Of a stretch of 64,000 nt of DNA, positions 17,380 through 27,131 are shown piece by piece (positions within the stretch are counted from its first letter, which is position 1; every line of letters begins with the position of its first letter). Origin of the DNA: Campylobacter concisus ATCC 51562 (GTDB lineage: Bacteria; Campylobacterota; Campylobacteria; Campylobacterales; Campylobacteraceae). Location of the stretch: positions 1 to 64,000 of the forward strand of contig NZ_ANNI01000009.1 of the NCBI RefSeq assembly GCF_000466745.1, read 5' to 3'. The notes under the pieces were generated by a model that saw only the letters and a list, made by a program, of their open reading frames with translations, searched no databases and was not told the origin of the DNA. A program made the position numbers and the translations under genes.

Positions 17380-18969
17380 TTAGCTCTCAAGCCCCAAATT
17401 TGCTCTGTATTCTTCATATGTGCCTTTAAAATCAACCACTTCGCCATTGCCTTTTAGATGCAAAATTCTATTTGCAAAGGCGTCTATTAGCTCCCTGTCG
17501 TGGCTCACGCAGATAACTGAGCCATTAAAGTTATAAAATGCCTCGCCAAGTGCAATGATAGCCTCGAGATCAAGGTGGTTATTCGGCTCATCCATGACAA
17601 GTAAATTTGGTCTATGAAGCATGAGCTGAGCTAGCCTTACTCGGTGTTTTTCGCCACCACTTAGCGCGCCTACTGCCTTTTCTTGCTCAGCGCCGCTAAA
17701 GAGCATCCTACCAAGGCACTTTCTGATCTCGTCGATGTCCTTGTTTTTGGCATCTTGCAAGTACTCATAAAGCTTTAGCTCGCCATCTATCTTATTTACC
17801 GTATCTTGCGCAAAATATCCAAGCTCGATGGTCGCGCCTATATGCACCTCGCCCGCGTCAGGCTTTAGCTCACCCATTATGATCTTACAAAGCGTACTTT
17901 TACCAACACCGTTATGGCCGATGATGGCTAGCTTGTCGCCCTTTTCAAGCTTAAAGTTAAAATTTTCAAATATCACCTTATCATCAAATTTCTTACTTAC
18001 ATTTTTAAGCTCTATTAGCTCGTTTCCTATCTCACGGTTTGCACGAAAAAGTATGCTTGGATCACGCCTGCTTGATACTGCAATCTCTGCTATGTCAAGC
18101 TTTTCAAGCTGTTTTGCACGAGAGGTCGCCTGCTTTGCCTTACTCGCATTTGCTGAAAATCTCGCGATAAATTTCTCCAGCTCCTCTTTCTCTTTTAGTT
18201 TCTTATCGCGTTCCATCTCATGCTGCTTTGCGATCAAATTTGCAGCCATATACCAGTCGTCGTAGTTGCCTGAAAACTCGCGAATTTTCTTAAAATCCAC
18301 ATCCAAAATGTTTGTGCAAACTCTATTTAAAAAGTGTCTGTCGTGGCTGATAACCACAAGCGTGCCCTCGTGGCGGTTTAGCTCGTTTTCTAGCCATGCG
18401 ATCGCGTCTATATCAAGGTTGTTTGTTGGCTCGTCTAAGAACAAGATGTCTGGCTTTGGAAATAGTACTTGAGCTAGCAAAACTTTAACTTTATCTGAGT
18501 TTTCGACCTCGCTCATTAGCTTATCAAATTCATTTAACCCAAGCGAGCTTAAAATTTTTTCTATCCTAGTCTCGTACTCGTAGCTTGGGTCCTCCTCGGC
18601 ACTTATCATCTCAAGCTCACTTAAGCGCTCGTTTATCTCATCTGTAAATTCCTCGCTCATATAGAGCTTTTCTTTCTCTTTGACAGCGTCGTATAAGCGT
18701 TTGTTGCCATAAAGTACCGTGTCTTTTAGCGTGAAATTTTCAAACGCAAACTGATCTTGCCCAAGCACGCCAACCTTTAGTCCATTTTCTATGACGATCT
18801 CGCCGCTAGTTGGCTCGATAGCTCCGCTTAAAATTTTTAAAAATGTCGACTTGCCAGCGCCGTTTGCACCGATTAGTCCATATCTGTTGTGGCGATTTAG
18901 CTTTAAATTTACATCCTCAAATAGCAAACTGCTTGCAAATCTTTGAGTAAGTCCCCTAACTTCTAACAT
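17380..18969 (-). CDS. ABC-F family ribosome-associated ATPase (YbiT-like)
   Basis: A soluble protein of 529 residues with two ABC cassettes: Walker A GANGAGKST near residue 35 and GHNGVGKST near 355. The second signature motif is LSGGEKHRVRLAQ, and Walker B segments are LFLDEPTNNLD and LVMDEPNNHLD. A charged linker of about 80 residues joins them. No membrane domain is present. Length and the GQDQFAFENFTLKDTV segment match E. coli YbiT. ABC-F proteins act at the ribosomal E site; nothing here suggests the antibiotic-resistance subgroups. Confidence 0.9.
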   Translation of the reverse strand: MLEVRGLTQRFASSLLFEDVNLKLNRHNRYGLIGANGAGKSTFLKILSGAIEPTSGEIVIENGLKVGVLGQDQFAFENFTLKDTVLYGNKRLYDAVKEKEKLYMSEEFTDEINERLSELEMISAEEDPSYEYETRIEKILSSLGLNEFDKLMSEVENSDKVKVLLAQVLFPKPDILFLDEPTNNLDIDAIAWLENELNRHEGTLVVISHDRHFLNRVCTNILDVDFKKIREFSGNYDDWYMAANLIAKQHEMERDKKLKEKEELEKFIARFSANASKAKQATSRAKQLEKLDIAEIAVSSRRDPSILFRANREIGNELIELKNVSKKFDDKVIFENFNFKLEKGDKLAIIGHNGVGKSTLCKIIMGELKPDAGEVHIGATIELGYFAQDTVNKIDGELKLYEYLQDAKNKDIDEIRKCLGRMLFSGAEQEKAVGALSGGEKHRVRLAQLMLHRPNLLVMDEPNNHLDLEAIIALGEAFYNFNGSVICVSHDRELIDAFANRILHLKGNGEVVDFKGTYEEYRANLGLES

Positions 18970-19032
18970 TATTTTTCCTTGAATTTATTTTTTTGCGATT
19001 TTGCCTAAAATTTGATTAAAAAGCCATTTTTG

Positions 19033-19578
19033 CTACTTTAGCCTAAAATGACCCGTGATCTTGTAGTTATAAAGTATATTTTCTTCTTGCACGCCAGAGC
19101 CGATATTGTGGATGACAAGCGGTGTTTGGCCTTCAAATTTATCTGAGATCACACCGATGTGAGGTAAATTTTTTGGTAGCATCCATGTGACGATATCCCC
19201 TGGCAGAAATTTATCATCACTCACCTCAAAACCTTTCCTTTTTAGATAGGTAGCGATATTTAAAACACGCCTGTGATCGATGTTTTTATCAGCCTTTTTA
19301 AGTCCCCATTTTTTAGGATAGCTTGCGAAATTTCTACTCATATCTTCAAAAATAAGTCTTTGCAGATCCATATCCTGATGACGTAGCGCCCTTACCACAA
19401 CGTCGGTGCAAACACCCTTTTTGATATCCACGTCGCCCATTGGATAGGCGAGCCTTTCGTAGCTTGGATCGTAACTTAGCGTCACGCCGATCTGCGACCT
19501 AGTGTCATTTACAAATTTACTCGCTGAAAAGGCAAAAATTTGTGTGGCGAAAAGAGCTAAAAGTAGAAATTTCTTCAT
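19033..19578 (-). CDS. Secreted DUF1287 protein (NlpC/P60-like fold)
   Basis: The 181-residue protein starts with a signal peptide (MKKFLLLALFATQIFAFS). It carries the DUF1287 pattern: TRSQIGVTLSYDPSYERLAYPMGD, KGVCTDVVVRALR with the probable catalytic cysteine, DHRRVLNI, and FLPGDIVTW followed by HIGVIS. Family members are predicted periplasmic papain-like hydrolases, perhaps acting on peptidoglycan, but no activity is established. It ends a minus-strand run downstream of pgi, separated by 2 bases. Confidence 0.8.
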   Translation of the reverse strand: MKKFLLLALFATQIFAFSASKFVNDTRSQIGVTLSYDPSYERLAYPMGDVDIKKGVCTDVVVRALRHQDMDLQRLIFEDMSRNFASYPKKWGLKKADKNIDHRRVLNIATYLKRKGFEVSDDKFLPGDIVTWMLPKNLPHIGVISDKFEGQTPLVIHNIGSGVQEENILYNYKITGHFRLK

Positions 19579-19580
19579 TT

Positions 19581-20801
19581 TTACTTTAAAAGCATGGTTT
19601 TTAAGATGCGCTTTCCTATCTCAACACCTGGCTGATCGTAGGTGTTGATGCCTAGCATGATACCAGTGGCCGAGGTTAGTAGCTCGTAGTAAAAAATGAG
19701 CCAGCCAGCATGAAACTCATCAAGCCTCTCAAGCGTGATCGTATCGACACTTATGCCCTCTTGCACCAGCGCCATAGCAGTCGCGTCGCACTGCAAATTT
19801 ATAAGCTCATTTAGGCTTATACCCGCCACAAAATCACACTCTTCAAGCCCCTTTAGGCTTAAATTTGGAATAGTCTTGTCGCTTGCGTGATCTTTTATCT
19901 TTATAAATGTCACACTCTTATCTTTTACGCCGTCCATGATAAGCTGCAAAAAGCTGTGCTGATCGCGGCTGCCGACAAGTCCAACTGGCGTAAGGCCGAC
20001 CCTTTTATAGCCTCTTTTTTTACCAAGACTCTCTGCCCAAAGCTGCACGTACCAGTCGTTAAATTCAAAAAATCTATCGCAATAGCTAAAAATGACATTT
20101 ATGCTCGCATTTCTGCTAGTGGCGTAGTGGTAAGCTTTAGCGACTATTGAACTATCCTTTTGCTCGATGTATTGCTTCTTGCAAGCAAGCGCGCCATCTA
20201 GAAGTGCCTTTATATCGTAGCCACAGATACCAAGAGGCACAAGACCTATCGCACTTAGCACGCTAAACCTACCGCCAACGTTTTTTGGGATGTTAAAAAA
20301 TTTAATGTCATTTTCTTTGGCAAAATTTTCTAAATTTGTCCCAGGATCAGTGATGATGAGGAAATTTTTGCCTAAGTTTTTAGGCTTAAAGTCATCAAGC
20401 AAGCACTTAAAAATAGTGATCGTCTCGATCGTGTTGCCTGATTTTGAGCTTATTATAAAAAGCGTTTCGTCAAATTTTAGCCCACTAAGCGTGCTTTTGT
20501 AGCTGCAAGGATCGACGTTATCTAAAAATAAAAGCTCTCTTTTTATCCCCTTTGTGCCTTCAAGCATCGATTTTAGCGCCTTTACGCCAAGGCTGCTGCC
20601 GCCGATGCCAACAAGTACTACATTTTTGATATGAGCAAGGCCCTTTTCATACTCCTCGATCTCGCCAAGTAAATTTTGCCCAAGCACTGGCAGGTGGTAG
20701 TAGCCTATCTCGCCACTTTCGTACTCGTCGTTTATGCGTTTGGCGTAGGAGTCGATGACATCGCTACTTGCAAAGTTAAATTTAAATGAAGTTTCTATCA
20801 T
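19581..20801 (-). CDS. pgi: Glucose-6-phosphate isomerase
   Basis: Interconverts glucose 6-phosphate and fructose 6-phosphate. At 406 residues it is the short form seen in epsilonproteobacteria. It has VLVGIGGSSLGVKAL for phosphosugar binding, FIISSKSGNTIET, GGRFSVLSAIGLVP and VGSRDQHSFLQL. Campylobacters usually lack full glycolysis, so the likely role is gluconeogenic supply of sugars for surface polysaccharides. This fits its 4-base overlap with galU just upstream. Confidence 0.95.
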   Translation of the reverse strand: MIETSFKFNFASSDVIDSYAKRINDEYESGEIGYYHLPVLGQNLLGEIEEYEKGLAHIKNVVLVGIGGSSLGVKALKSMLEGTKGIKRELLFLDNVDPCSYKSTLSGLKFDETLFIISSKSGNTIETITIFKCLLDDFKPKNLGKNFLIITDPGTNLENFAKENDIKFFNIPKNVGGRFSVLSAIGLVPLGICGYDIKALLDGALACKKQYIEQKDSSIVAKAYHYATSRNASINVIFSYCDRFFEFNDWYVQLWAESLGKKRGYKRVGLTPVGLVGSRDQHSFLQLIMDGVKDKSVTFIKIKDHASDKTIPNLSLKGLEECDFVAGISLNELINLQCDATAMALVQEGISVDTITLERLDEFHAGWLIFYYELLTSATGIMLGINTYDQPGVEIGKRILKTMLLK

Positions 20802-21619
20802 TTACTGCGCTCGTAAAAGAAATTTGTAGCCTCGACAAACCCATCGATGCTACCGCAGTCAAATCTCTTGCCTTTAAATTTATAAGCCAGCACCATGCCA
20901 TCTTTCGCCTGCGTTTTTAGTGCGTCTGTGATCTGGATTTCGCCATTTTTGCCTGGTTTTGTTCGCTCTAAGATGTTAAAAATATCTGGCGTTAGGATGT
21001 AGCGGCCAATTATCGCTAAATTTGTCGGAGCCTCGGCAGGATCAGGCTTTTCAACCATATCATCGACCATTATGAGATCATCTTCTATAAACCTACCGCT
21101 TACGACGCCGTAAGACTTGGTCTGCTCTTTTGGCACCTCCATCACAGCTACGACGCTGCAGCGATACTTTTCATAAATTTTAACCATTTGCGAAAGCACG
21201 CCCTCGCCGTTTTCATTTATGCATAGATCATCTGCCAAAATGACCCCAAAAGCTTCATCTCGAACTAGCGTCTTGCCCGTATAAATGGCGTGTCCAAGCC
21301 CTTTCATGGCATTTTGCCTAGTAAATGAAAATGTGCATGAGCTCATCAAATTTCTAACTTCGCTAAGTAGTGACTCTTTTGAGCTGCCTGCGATCTCTTT
21401 TTCTAGCTCGTAGCTGATGTCAAAGTAGTCCTCAAGCGCCCTTTTTCCGCGTCCTGTGACAAAGGCCATATTATCCATGCCAGCCTCAAGCGCCTCATCA
21501 ACGCCGTAGTGAATGAGCGGTTTTGTAAGGATCGGCAACATCTCTTTTGGGAGCGATTTTGTAGCTGGTAAAAACCTCGTTCCATATCCAGCCGCTGGAA
21601 ATAGGCAAGTTTGTATCAT
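20798..21619 (-). CDS. galU: UTP-glucose-1-phosphate uridylyltransferase
   Basis: Makes UDP-glucose for lipooligosaccharide and other glycans. The nucleotidyltransferase motif AAGYGTRFLPATKSLPKEML near residue 9 is complete. LADDLCINENGEG, VEKPDPAEAPTNLAIIGRYIL and GEIQITDAL also match the family. Full length at 273 residues. It is the first gene of the galU-pgi-DUF1287 unit; its promoter should lie in the 126-bp divergent gap before yigZ. Confidence 0.96.
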   Translation of the reverse strand: MIQTCLFPAAGYGTRFLPATKSLPKEMLPILTKPLIHYGVDEALEAGMDNMAFVTGRGKRALEDYFDISYELEKEIAGSSKESLLSEVRNLMSSCTFSFTRQNAMKGLGHAIYTGKTLVRDEAFGVILADDLCINENGEGVLSQMVKIYEKYRCSVVAVMEVPKEQTKSYGVVSGRFIEDDLIMVDDMVEKPDPAEAPTNLAIIGRYILTPDIFNILERTKPGKNGEIQITDALKTQAKDGMVLAYKFKGKRFDCGSIDGFVEATNFFYERSK

Positions 21620-21745
21620 TTTAGTCCTTCGTGAAAAATTGCAAAATTCTACTATCTTTTCCTTAATAATATAAATTTGTCTGAATTTACAAGGCTTTAA
21701 TTAGCAAATTGATAAGATTTTTAAAATTTTAAAAAAAGAGCAAAT

Positions 21746-22387
21746 TTGCAGACGATTGATAGGATATTTAAAGCCCAGCTTGATATAAAAAAGTCAAATT
21801 TCTTAGCATTTTTATGCCCGATAAGCTCGTTTAAAAGCTTGCACGAACACCTAAAAGAGGAGCATTTTAAGGCTGTTCACGTAGTTTGGGCGACAAGGGA
21901 GCTAAACAAATACGGACAAATCGTTGAAAATCAAAGCGATGATGGCGAGCCAAAGGGCACTAGCGGCCAGCCCAGCCTAAATGCCCTGCGTGGCGCTGAG
22001 CTAATAAACGTTGGGGTCTTGATAGTTCGCTACTTTGGCGGGATAAAGCTTGGCACTGGAGGGCTTGTCAGAGCCTACTCAGGGGCTGTGAATGAAGCGA
22101 TAAACGAGGCGATAAAAGATGGTGGCATGATGAAATTTGAGATAAAAGATGAGATCAAATTTTTTACGCCGTTTTCGCTGATGAGCCGCTTTGAGCACTA
22201 TTTTGCCACTAAAAATTTAAGTGAGTTTGAAAGAGAATTTAATGAAGCTGGAGCGATCTGGAGCGTAAATTTAAACGAAGCTGAGTTTGCCGAGCTATTT
22301 AAATTTTGCAAAGAATTTGAAGCAAGCGAGTTTAAATTTTTAGCCCTTGCGCTTAGTAGCAAGAGCTTATTCGCTCATCAAAGCTAA
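21746..22387 (+). CDS. YigZ/IMPACT family protein
   Basis: The 213-residue protein has the UPF0029 N-terminal domain: KKSNFLAFLCPISS, HVVWATRELNKYGQIVENQSDDGEPKGTSGQP, and IVRYFGGIKLGTGGLVRAYSGAV. A second small ferredoxin-like domain follows. Function is unknown; the eukaryotic relative IMPACT regulates translation. The start is TTG at 21746. No in-frame ATG precedes the conserved domain, and orthologues begin at the same place (MxTIDxIF). Confidence 0.85.
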   Translation: MQTIDRIFKAQLDIKKSNFLAFLCPISSFKSLHEHLKEEHFKAVHVVWATRELNKYGQIVENQSDDGEPKGTSGQPSLNALRGAELINVGVLIVRYFGGIKLGTGGLVRAYSGAVNEAINEAIKDGGMMKFEIKDEIKFFTPFSLMSRFEHYFATKNLSEFEREFNEAGAIWSVNLNEAEFAELFKFCKEFEASEFKFLALALSSKSLFAHQS

Positions 22388-22394
22388 ATCATTG

Positions 22395-22400
22395 TAAAAT
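22395..22400 (+). promoter_or_regulatory. Putative -10 box of lgt
   Basis: TAAAAT, preceded by TTG, lies 28 bases before the lgt ATG in the 40-bp gap after yigZ. Read-through from yigZ is equally possible. Confidence 0.35.
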
Positions 22401-22427
22401 CGCAAAAATTTTAAAAAGAAAGTAAAA

Positions 22428-23243
22428 ATGGAAATTTGGAACGACATTTATAACCACTTTAATCCAGTAGCCTTTAGTATCTTTGGCTTTAGCGTGCACT
22501 GGTATGGGCTTATGTATATTTTAGCCCTTGTTTTGGCGCTTGCCATGGCAAAATATCTCGTTAAAAAAGATAAAATCCCAATCTCAAATCAGCTCTTGGA
22601 TAATTACTTTTTCTGGGTTGAAATAGGCGTTATTTTAGGCGCTAGGCTTGGCTGGGTTTTAGTATATTCAGGCGAAGTAAGCTACTACTTGGCGCAACCT
22701 TGGCAAATTTTTAATCCATTTCATAACGGCGAGTTTATAGGAATTCGTGGCATGAGTTACCACGGAGCAGTAGTTGGCTTTTTGCTTGCGACATATCTAT
22801 TTTGCAAAAGGTATAAACAAAATTTATGGCAGCTACTTGATCTTTGTGCAGTTTGCATACCTTTTGGCTATACATTTGGCAGGGTCGGGAATTTCTTAAA
22901 TCAAGAGCTTTTTGGGCGAGTTACGGATGTGCCTTGGGCGATAAATGTTTTTGGCCAACCAAGGCATCCTAGCCAACTTTATGAGGCATTCTTAGAAGGT
23001 TTAGTTATTTTTATTATTTTATTTTTATATAGGAAATTTAAGAAATTTAATGGCGAGCTGATCGCGCTTTATGCTATTTTATACACTTTTGCAAGATTTA
23101 TTTGCGAGTTTTTTAGAGAGCCTGACTCAGGGCTTGGATTTATTATTTTTAATCTTTCAATGGGTCAAATTTTATCACTTATCATGTGTGGTTTTGGAAT
23201 TTTTATTTATGCCATGCTTTATAAAAAATTTTCAAAGCTCTAA
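22428..23243 (+). CDS. lgt: Prolipoprotein diacylglyceryl transferase
   Basis: This inner-membrane enzyme attaches diacylglycerol from phosphatidylglycerol to the lipobox cysteine of prolipoproteins. The 271-residue protein has seven membrane helices. The signature [14 protein letters not shown] lies near residue 145; VHWYGLMYI precedes the first helix, and [10 protein letters not shown] contains the conserved histidine. A substrate in this window is the lipoprotein binding protein at 48.1 kb. Confidence 0.97.
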   Translation: MEIWNDIYNHFNPVAFSIFGFSVHWYGLMYILALVLALAMAKYLVKKDKIPISNQLLDNYFFWVEIGVILGARLGWVLVYSGEVSYYLAQPWQIFNPFHNGEFIGIRGMSYHGAVVGFLLATYLFCKRYKQNLWQLLDLCAVCIPFGYTFGRVGNFLNQELFGRVTDVPWAINVFGQPRHPSQLYEAFLEGLVIFIILFLYRKFKKFNGELIALYAILYTFARFICEFFREPDSGLGFIIFNLSMGQILSLIMCGFGIFIYAMLYKKFSKL

Positions 23244-23298
23244 TATAAGTGTTTAAAAAATATTAAAGTAAAAATCTGATAGCATTAGCTTTATCAAT

Positions 23299-23324
23299 TA
23301 ATACTAATATTTAAATTAGTATTA
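23299..23324. promoter_or_regulatory. Perfect 10-bp inverted repeat upstream of frdC
   Basis: TAATACTAAT and ATTAGTATTA are perfectly complementary, separated by 6 bases, and end 39 bp before the frdC start. The dyad with its short spacer fits an operator for a dimeric regulator of fumarate respiration, or a hairpin in the frd leader. Which regulator binds cannot be told. Confidence 0.55.
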
Positions 23325-23362
23325 AGAAATGATAATTTATTTCAAATTTCTTAGGAGGGCTC

Positions 23363-24061
23363 ATGACCGGGCTTATAGAAGGTTTTTTGGGAAAACGGTC
23401 GGACGACAAAAAAAGTCGCACTCCAGCCGCTTGGGATAGATGGCAAAGTATTACAGGGTTTATTTTGGCCTGTTTTATATTGTGCCATATGGTTTTTACT
23501 TCTACTATACTACTTGGCAAAGACGCATTTAACGCTGTCGTAGGGTTTGCGGAAGCTAAATTTTTATTTGGAGAAGCTACGTGGTGGATCACTAACGTTA
23601 TTGCTGCGGTAATATTCGCCATTTTTATCGCTCATGCATTTTTAGCTATGAGAAAATTTCCAGCAAACTACAGACAATATCTAATGTTTAGAGGTCACAA
23701 AGACCGCATGAAACACCTTGATACTACGCTTTGGTGGTTTCAGTTTTTAACCGGTTTTGCTCTATTTTTCGCAGCCAGCGCACACCTAGTGGATATAGTC
23801 TTTGGCGGACATATTACTGCAGATAAATCAGCGGCTGCATTTCATCAACTAGAAATTTTCTACTTCGCATTACTTGTTTTTATGGTCGTTCACGCTAGTA
23901 TCGGTATGTACCGCTTGTATGTCAAATGGATAAGCATTGATGGTGCAAATAAGCACGAAATGTTTGCCAAAAGAAATAAGGCAAAAACAATTGTATTTGC
24001 CGTTTATGGCATACTTGCTATAATTGCGCTAATCGCCGATTTCGTGTGGATCAGCCATTAA
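23363..24061 (+). CDS. frdC: Fumarate reductase cytochrome b subunit
   Basis: The diheme cytochrome b anchors FrdAB to the inner membrane and oxidises menaquinol. The 232-residue protein has five membrane helices with conserved histidines (FILACFILCHMVF, AHAFLAMRKFP, SAHLVDIVFGG, VVHASIGMYRLYVKW). This is the Wolinella/Campylobacter single-anchor type rather than the E. coli FrdC+FrdD type. AGGAGG lies just before the ATG. First gene of frdCAB. Confidence 0.96.
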   Translation: MTGLIEGFLGKRSDDKKSRTPAAWDRWQSITGFILACFILCHMVFTSTILLGKDAFNAVVGFAEAKFLFGEATWWITNVIAAVIFAIFIAHAFLAMRKFPANYRQYLMFRGHKDRMKHLDTTLWWFQFLTGFALFFAASAHLVDIVFGGHITADKSAAAFHQLEIFYFALLVFMVVHASIGMYRLYVKWISIDGANKHEMFAKRNKAKTIVFAVYGILAIIALIADFVWISH

Positions 24062-24075
24062 AAAGGAGCTAGAAG

Positions 24076-26094
24076 ATGAATGTAAAATATTATGATGCAT
24101 TGGTAATTGGTGGTGGTCTAGCTGGTCTTAGAGCTGCTGTGGCTGCTGGAGAAAAGGGCTTAAGCACCGTCGTTTTAAGTCTAATACCTGTAAAACGCTC
24201 GCACTCTGCGGCTGCGCAAGGCGGCATGCAAGCCTCTTTGGGAAATTCAAAAATGAGCGAAGGCGACAACGAGGACGTACACTTTGCCGACACGGTAAAA
24301 GGTAGCGACTGGGGCTGCGATCAGCAAGTTGCACGTATGTTTTGTCAAACCGCACCTAAGGCGATCCGCGAGCTAGCGGCTTGGGGCGTGCCTTGGACTC
24401 GTATAACAAAAGGCGAGAGAAGCGCTATCATCAACGCTCAAAAAACGACTATCGTAGAAAAAGAAGAGGTCCACGGACTCATCCACTCTCGCGACTTTGG
24501 CGGAACTAAAAAATGGAGAACATGCTTTACAGCCGACGCCACCGGTCACACTATGCTTTTTGCTGTAGCGAACGAAGCTCTAAAACACAACGTCGAAATT
24601 CATGACAGAAAAGAAGCTATCGCGCTAATCCACGCAAACAACCGCTGTTACGGCGCGATCGTTCGCGATCTAGTTAACGGCGAGATCACGGCATACGTCG
24701 CAAAAGGTACGCTAATAGCTACGGGCGGCTACGGAAGGGTTTATAAACATACTACAAATGCCGTAGTTTGCGAAGGTATCGGCGCTGCCATCGCTCTTGA
24801 AACGGGCGTAGCTCAGCTTGGAAATATGGAAGCGGTGCAGTTTCACCCGACCCCGATCGTTCCAAGCGGTATCTTGCTAACGGAAGGTTGCCGCGGCGAC
24901 GGCGGAATTTTACGCGACGTGGACGGATATCGCTTTATGCCTGATTATGAGCCTGAGAAAAAAGAACTAGCTAGCCGCGACGTCGTAAGCCGCCGCATCA
25001 TGGAGCATATCCGCGCAGGCAAGGGCGTACCTAGCCCATACGGATATCACGTTTGGCTAGATATTTCAATCCTTGGACGCGAGCATATAGAGAAAAATTT
25101 ACGCGATGTTCAAGAAATTTGCGAAATTTTTAACGGTATCGATCCTGCCGATACCGAAGTATATACTGACGAGAACGGACGACAGCGCGGTAAAGGCTGG
25201 GCGCCGATCCTGCCTATGCAGCACTACTCTATGGGCGGCATAAAAACTAAGCCTACAGGCGAGAGTCCTACGCTAGCGGGTCTATTTAGCGCCGGCGAGG
25301 CTGCTTGCTGGGATATGCACGGATTTAACCGCCTAGGCGGCAACTCCGTTTCGGAAACGGTCGTCGCGGGTATGATCGTTGGAGACTATTTTGCCGACTA
25401 CTGCGGCAGCCACGAGATAGATATAAATACCGCAGATATAGAAAAATTCGTTAAAAAAGAGGAAAACTATCTAAAGAGCCTTGTCGAAAAAGAGGGTAAA
25501 TTTAACGTATTTGAGATCAAAAACAAGATGAAAGACATCATGTGGGAGCACGTGGCGATCTTTAGAACAGGCGAAGGTCTAGCCGTAGCGGTAAAAGAGC
25601 TAGAAGAGCTTTATAAGCAATCTTTGGACGTCAAAGTCACAAATAAGGCGCTATTTGGCAACCCTGAGCTTGAGGAGGCCTACCGCGTACCAAAGATGCT
25701 AAAACTAGCCCTTTGTATCGCAAAAGGCGCGCTTGATCGCACCGAGAGCCGCGGAGCGCACTGCCGCGAGGACTATCCGAAACGCGACGACCTAAACTGG
25801 CTAAACAGAACTCTAACTAGCTGGAAAGAGGGCGATACGCTACCGACTATCGTATATGAGCCACTTGATATTATGAAAATGGAAATGCCACCAGCATTTA
25901 GAGGCTATGGTGCGAAAGGTAATATTATTGAGCATCCAGATAGTGCCATCCGCCAAAAAGAGGTTGATGAAATTCGTGAGAAAATGCAAGCTGAAGGTAA
26001 GAGCAGACAAGAAATTCAAGAGGCTTTAATGCACTATGATCTTCAACCAAAATATAAAGCACCAAACGAAAGAGCAGGAATAGGATATGAGTAG
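24076..26094 (+). CDS. frdA: Fumarate reductase flavoprotein subunit
   Basis: Catalytic subunit reducing fumarate to succinate with covalently bound FAD. It has [12 protein letters not shown] for FAD binding, the HSAAAQGG segment with the flavin-linking histidine, [13 protein letters not shown], the active-site region [11 protein letters not shown] and [10 protein letters not shown]. The 672 residues match Wolinella FrdA. Composition is odd: from about 24.18 to 25.86 kb the DNA is clearly richer in G and C, with many CGC Arg and GCG Ala codons. The first ~100 bp and the last ~240 bp use the AT-rich codons of the neighbours. FrdB overlaps its end by 8 bases. Confidence 0.97.
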   Translation: MNVKYYDALVIGGGLAGLRAAVAAGEKGLSTVVLSLIPVKRSHSAAAQGGMQASLGNSKMSEGDNEDVHFADTVKGSDWGCDQQVARMFCQTAPKAIRELAAWGVPWTRITKGERSAIINAQKTTIVEKEEVHGLIHSRDFGGTKKWRTCFTADATGHTMLFAVANEALKHNVEIHDRKEAIALIHANNRCYGAIVRDLVNGEITAYVAKGTLIATGGYGRVYKHTTNAVVCEGIGAAIALETGVAQLGNMEAVQFHPTPIVPSGILLTEGCRGDGGILRDVDGYRFMPDYEPEKKELASRDVVSRRIMEHIRAGKGVPSPYGYHVWLDISILGREHIEKNLRDVQEICEIFNGIDPADTEVYTDENGRQRGKGWAPILPMQHYSMGGIKTKPTGESPTLAGLFSAGEAACWDMHGFNRLGGNSVSETVVAGMIVGDYFADYCGSHEIDINTADIEKFVKKEENYLKSLVEKEGKFNVFEIKNKMKDIMWEHVAIFRTGEGLAVAVKELEELYKQSLDVKVTNKALFGNPELEEAYRVPKMLKLALCIAKGALDRTESRGAHCREDYPKRDDLNWLNRTLTSWKEGDTLPTIVYEPLDIMKMEMPPAFRGYGAKGNIIEHPDSAIRQKEVDEIREKMQAEGKSRQEIQEALMHYDLQPKYKAPNERAGIGYE

Positions 26095-26806
26095 AAAAAT
26101 AACCATAAAAGCATTTAAATATAATCCGTTAAGCAAAATTTCAAAGCCGCACTTTGCGACCTACGAGCTAGAAGAGACTGATGGTATGACATTGTTCATC
26201 GCGTTAAATATGATTCGCGAGAAATTTGACCCAGATCTTAGCTTTGACTTTGTTTGTCGTGCTGGAATTTGTGGAAGTTGTGGCATGCTTGTAAATGGCA
26301 AGCCAAGATTAGCTTGTAGAACTCTTACTAAGGATTTTGAAAGCGGAGTAATTGAGCTTATGCCTTTGCCAGTATTTAAGTTACTAAAAGACTTAAGCGT
26401 AGATACGGGCAACTGGATGAATGCGATGAGTAGGCGTGTGGAGAGCTGGATACATACAGACCACGAGACAGATATCTCTAAACTTGAGGAAAAGGTTGAG
26501 CCTGAAGTGGCTCAAGAGGTATTTGAGCTTGATCGCTGCATCGAGTGCGGTATCTGCGTGGCTGCATGCGGTACGGCTATCATGAGGCCTGATTTCATCG
26601 GTGCGGTTGGACTTAACCGTGTAGCTAGATTTAAAATCGATGCGCTCGATAAACGAACCGACGAGGACTTTTACGAGCTTATCGGCGACGATGACGGCGT
26701 ATTTGGCTGTATGACTTTGCTAGGCTGTGAAGACAACTGCCCTAAACACTTACCACTTCAAAGCCGCATAGCTTATATGCGTAGAAAAATGGCTGCTATA
26801 AAGTAG
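26087..26806 (+). CDS. frdB: Fumarate reductase iron-sulfur subunit
   Basis: Carries electrons from the FrdC hemes to the FrdA flavin. It has a plant-ferredoxin-type [2Fe-2S] site ([21 protein letters not shown]), then a bacterial ferredoxin domain with [11 protein letters not shown], and later [12 protein letters not shown] for the [4Fe-4S] and [3Fe-4S] clusters. The 239 residues are the usual length. The last ~240 bp are again GC-richer than the first half, like the core of frdA. Third gene of the operon, followed by a terminator. Confidence 0.96.
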   Translation: MSRKITIKAFKYNPLSKISKPHFATYELEETDGMTLFIALNMIREKFDPDLSFDFVCRAGICGSCGMLVNGKPRLACRTLTKDFESGVIELMPLPVFKLLKDLSVDTGNWMNAMSRRVESWIHTDHETDISKLEEKVEPEVAQEVFELDRCIECGICVAACGTAIMRPDFIGAVGLNRVARFKIDALDKRTDEDFYELIGDDDGVFGCMTLLGCEDNCPKHLPLQSRIAYMRRKMAAIK

Positions 26807-26810
26807 CAAA

Positions 26811-26830
26811 GGGGCTGTAAAAGCCCCAAA
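26811..26830 (+). terminator. Terminator after frdCAB
   Basis: GGGGCT/AGCCCC, a 6-bp GC-rich stem with a 5-base loop, starts 5 bases after the frdB stop and is followed by AAATTTATTT. On the other strand the stem is followed by TTTGCTACTTT, so it may also end transcription of the small convergent gene. Confidence 0.75.
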
Positions 26831-26846
26831 TTTATTTCTAAATTTG

Positions 26847-27098
26847 TTAAAAAAGACTGCAAATAGATGCCAAAAGGCATAAAAAGATATCAATAGATAC
26901 AAATAAGAAAAATAAAAATATCAAAAATGGGATTGATAAGAGTGCGCCCATTATATAACCAAGTGGAAATACGATAAATATAAAGACGATTCCAACACCA
27001 GAAACAAAACAAAAAATTAGCGCAAATATCGTAGCAAAGGTATTTACAAATAAGCTAATATTTTCTAAAAGAAAATTTGTTAGACCAAGACTTCTCAT
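26847..27098 (-). CDS. Small hydrophobic membrane protein, unknown function
   Basis: An 83-residue protein, nearly all hydrophobic, with two or three predicted membrane helices (about 15-40, 45-62 and 60-80). No family is recognised. It is antisense to nothing and fills the gap between the frd terminator and the divergent Mrr-like gene, so a real gene is likely. A TATAAT on its strand (27105-27110) ends only six bases before the ATG and there is no ribosome-binding site. The mRNA could therefore be leaderless. Confidence 0.55.
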   Translation of the reverse strand: MRSLGLTNFLLENISLFVNTFATIFALIFCFVSGVGIVFIFIVFPLGYIMGALLSIPFLIFLFFLFVSIDIFLCLLASICSLF

Positions 27099-27104
27099 GT
27101 CTTG

Positions 27105-27110
27105 ATTATA
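27105..27110 (-). promoter_or_regulatory. Putative -10 box of the small membrane protein gene
   Basis: TATAAT on the minus strand, six bases upstream of the ATG at 27098. Transcription would begin at or next to the start codon. Confidence 0.4.
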
Positions 27111-27131
27111 ACTTTTAAGCCAAAAAATTTA

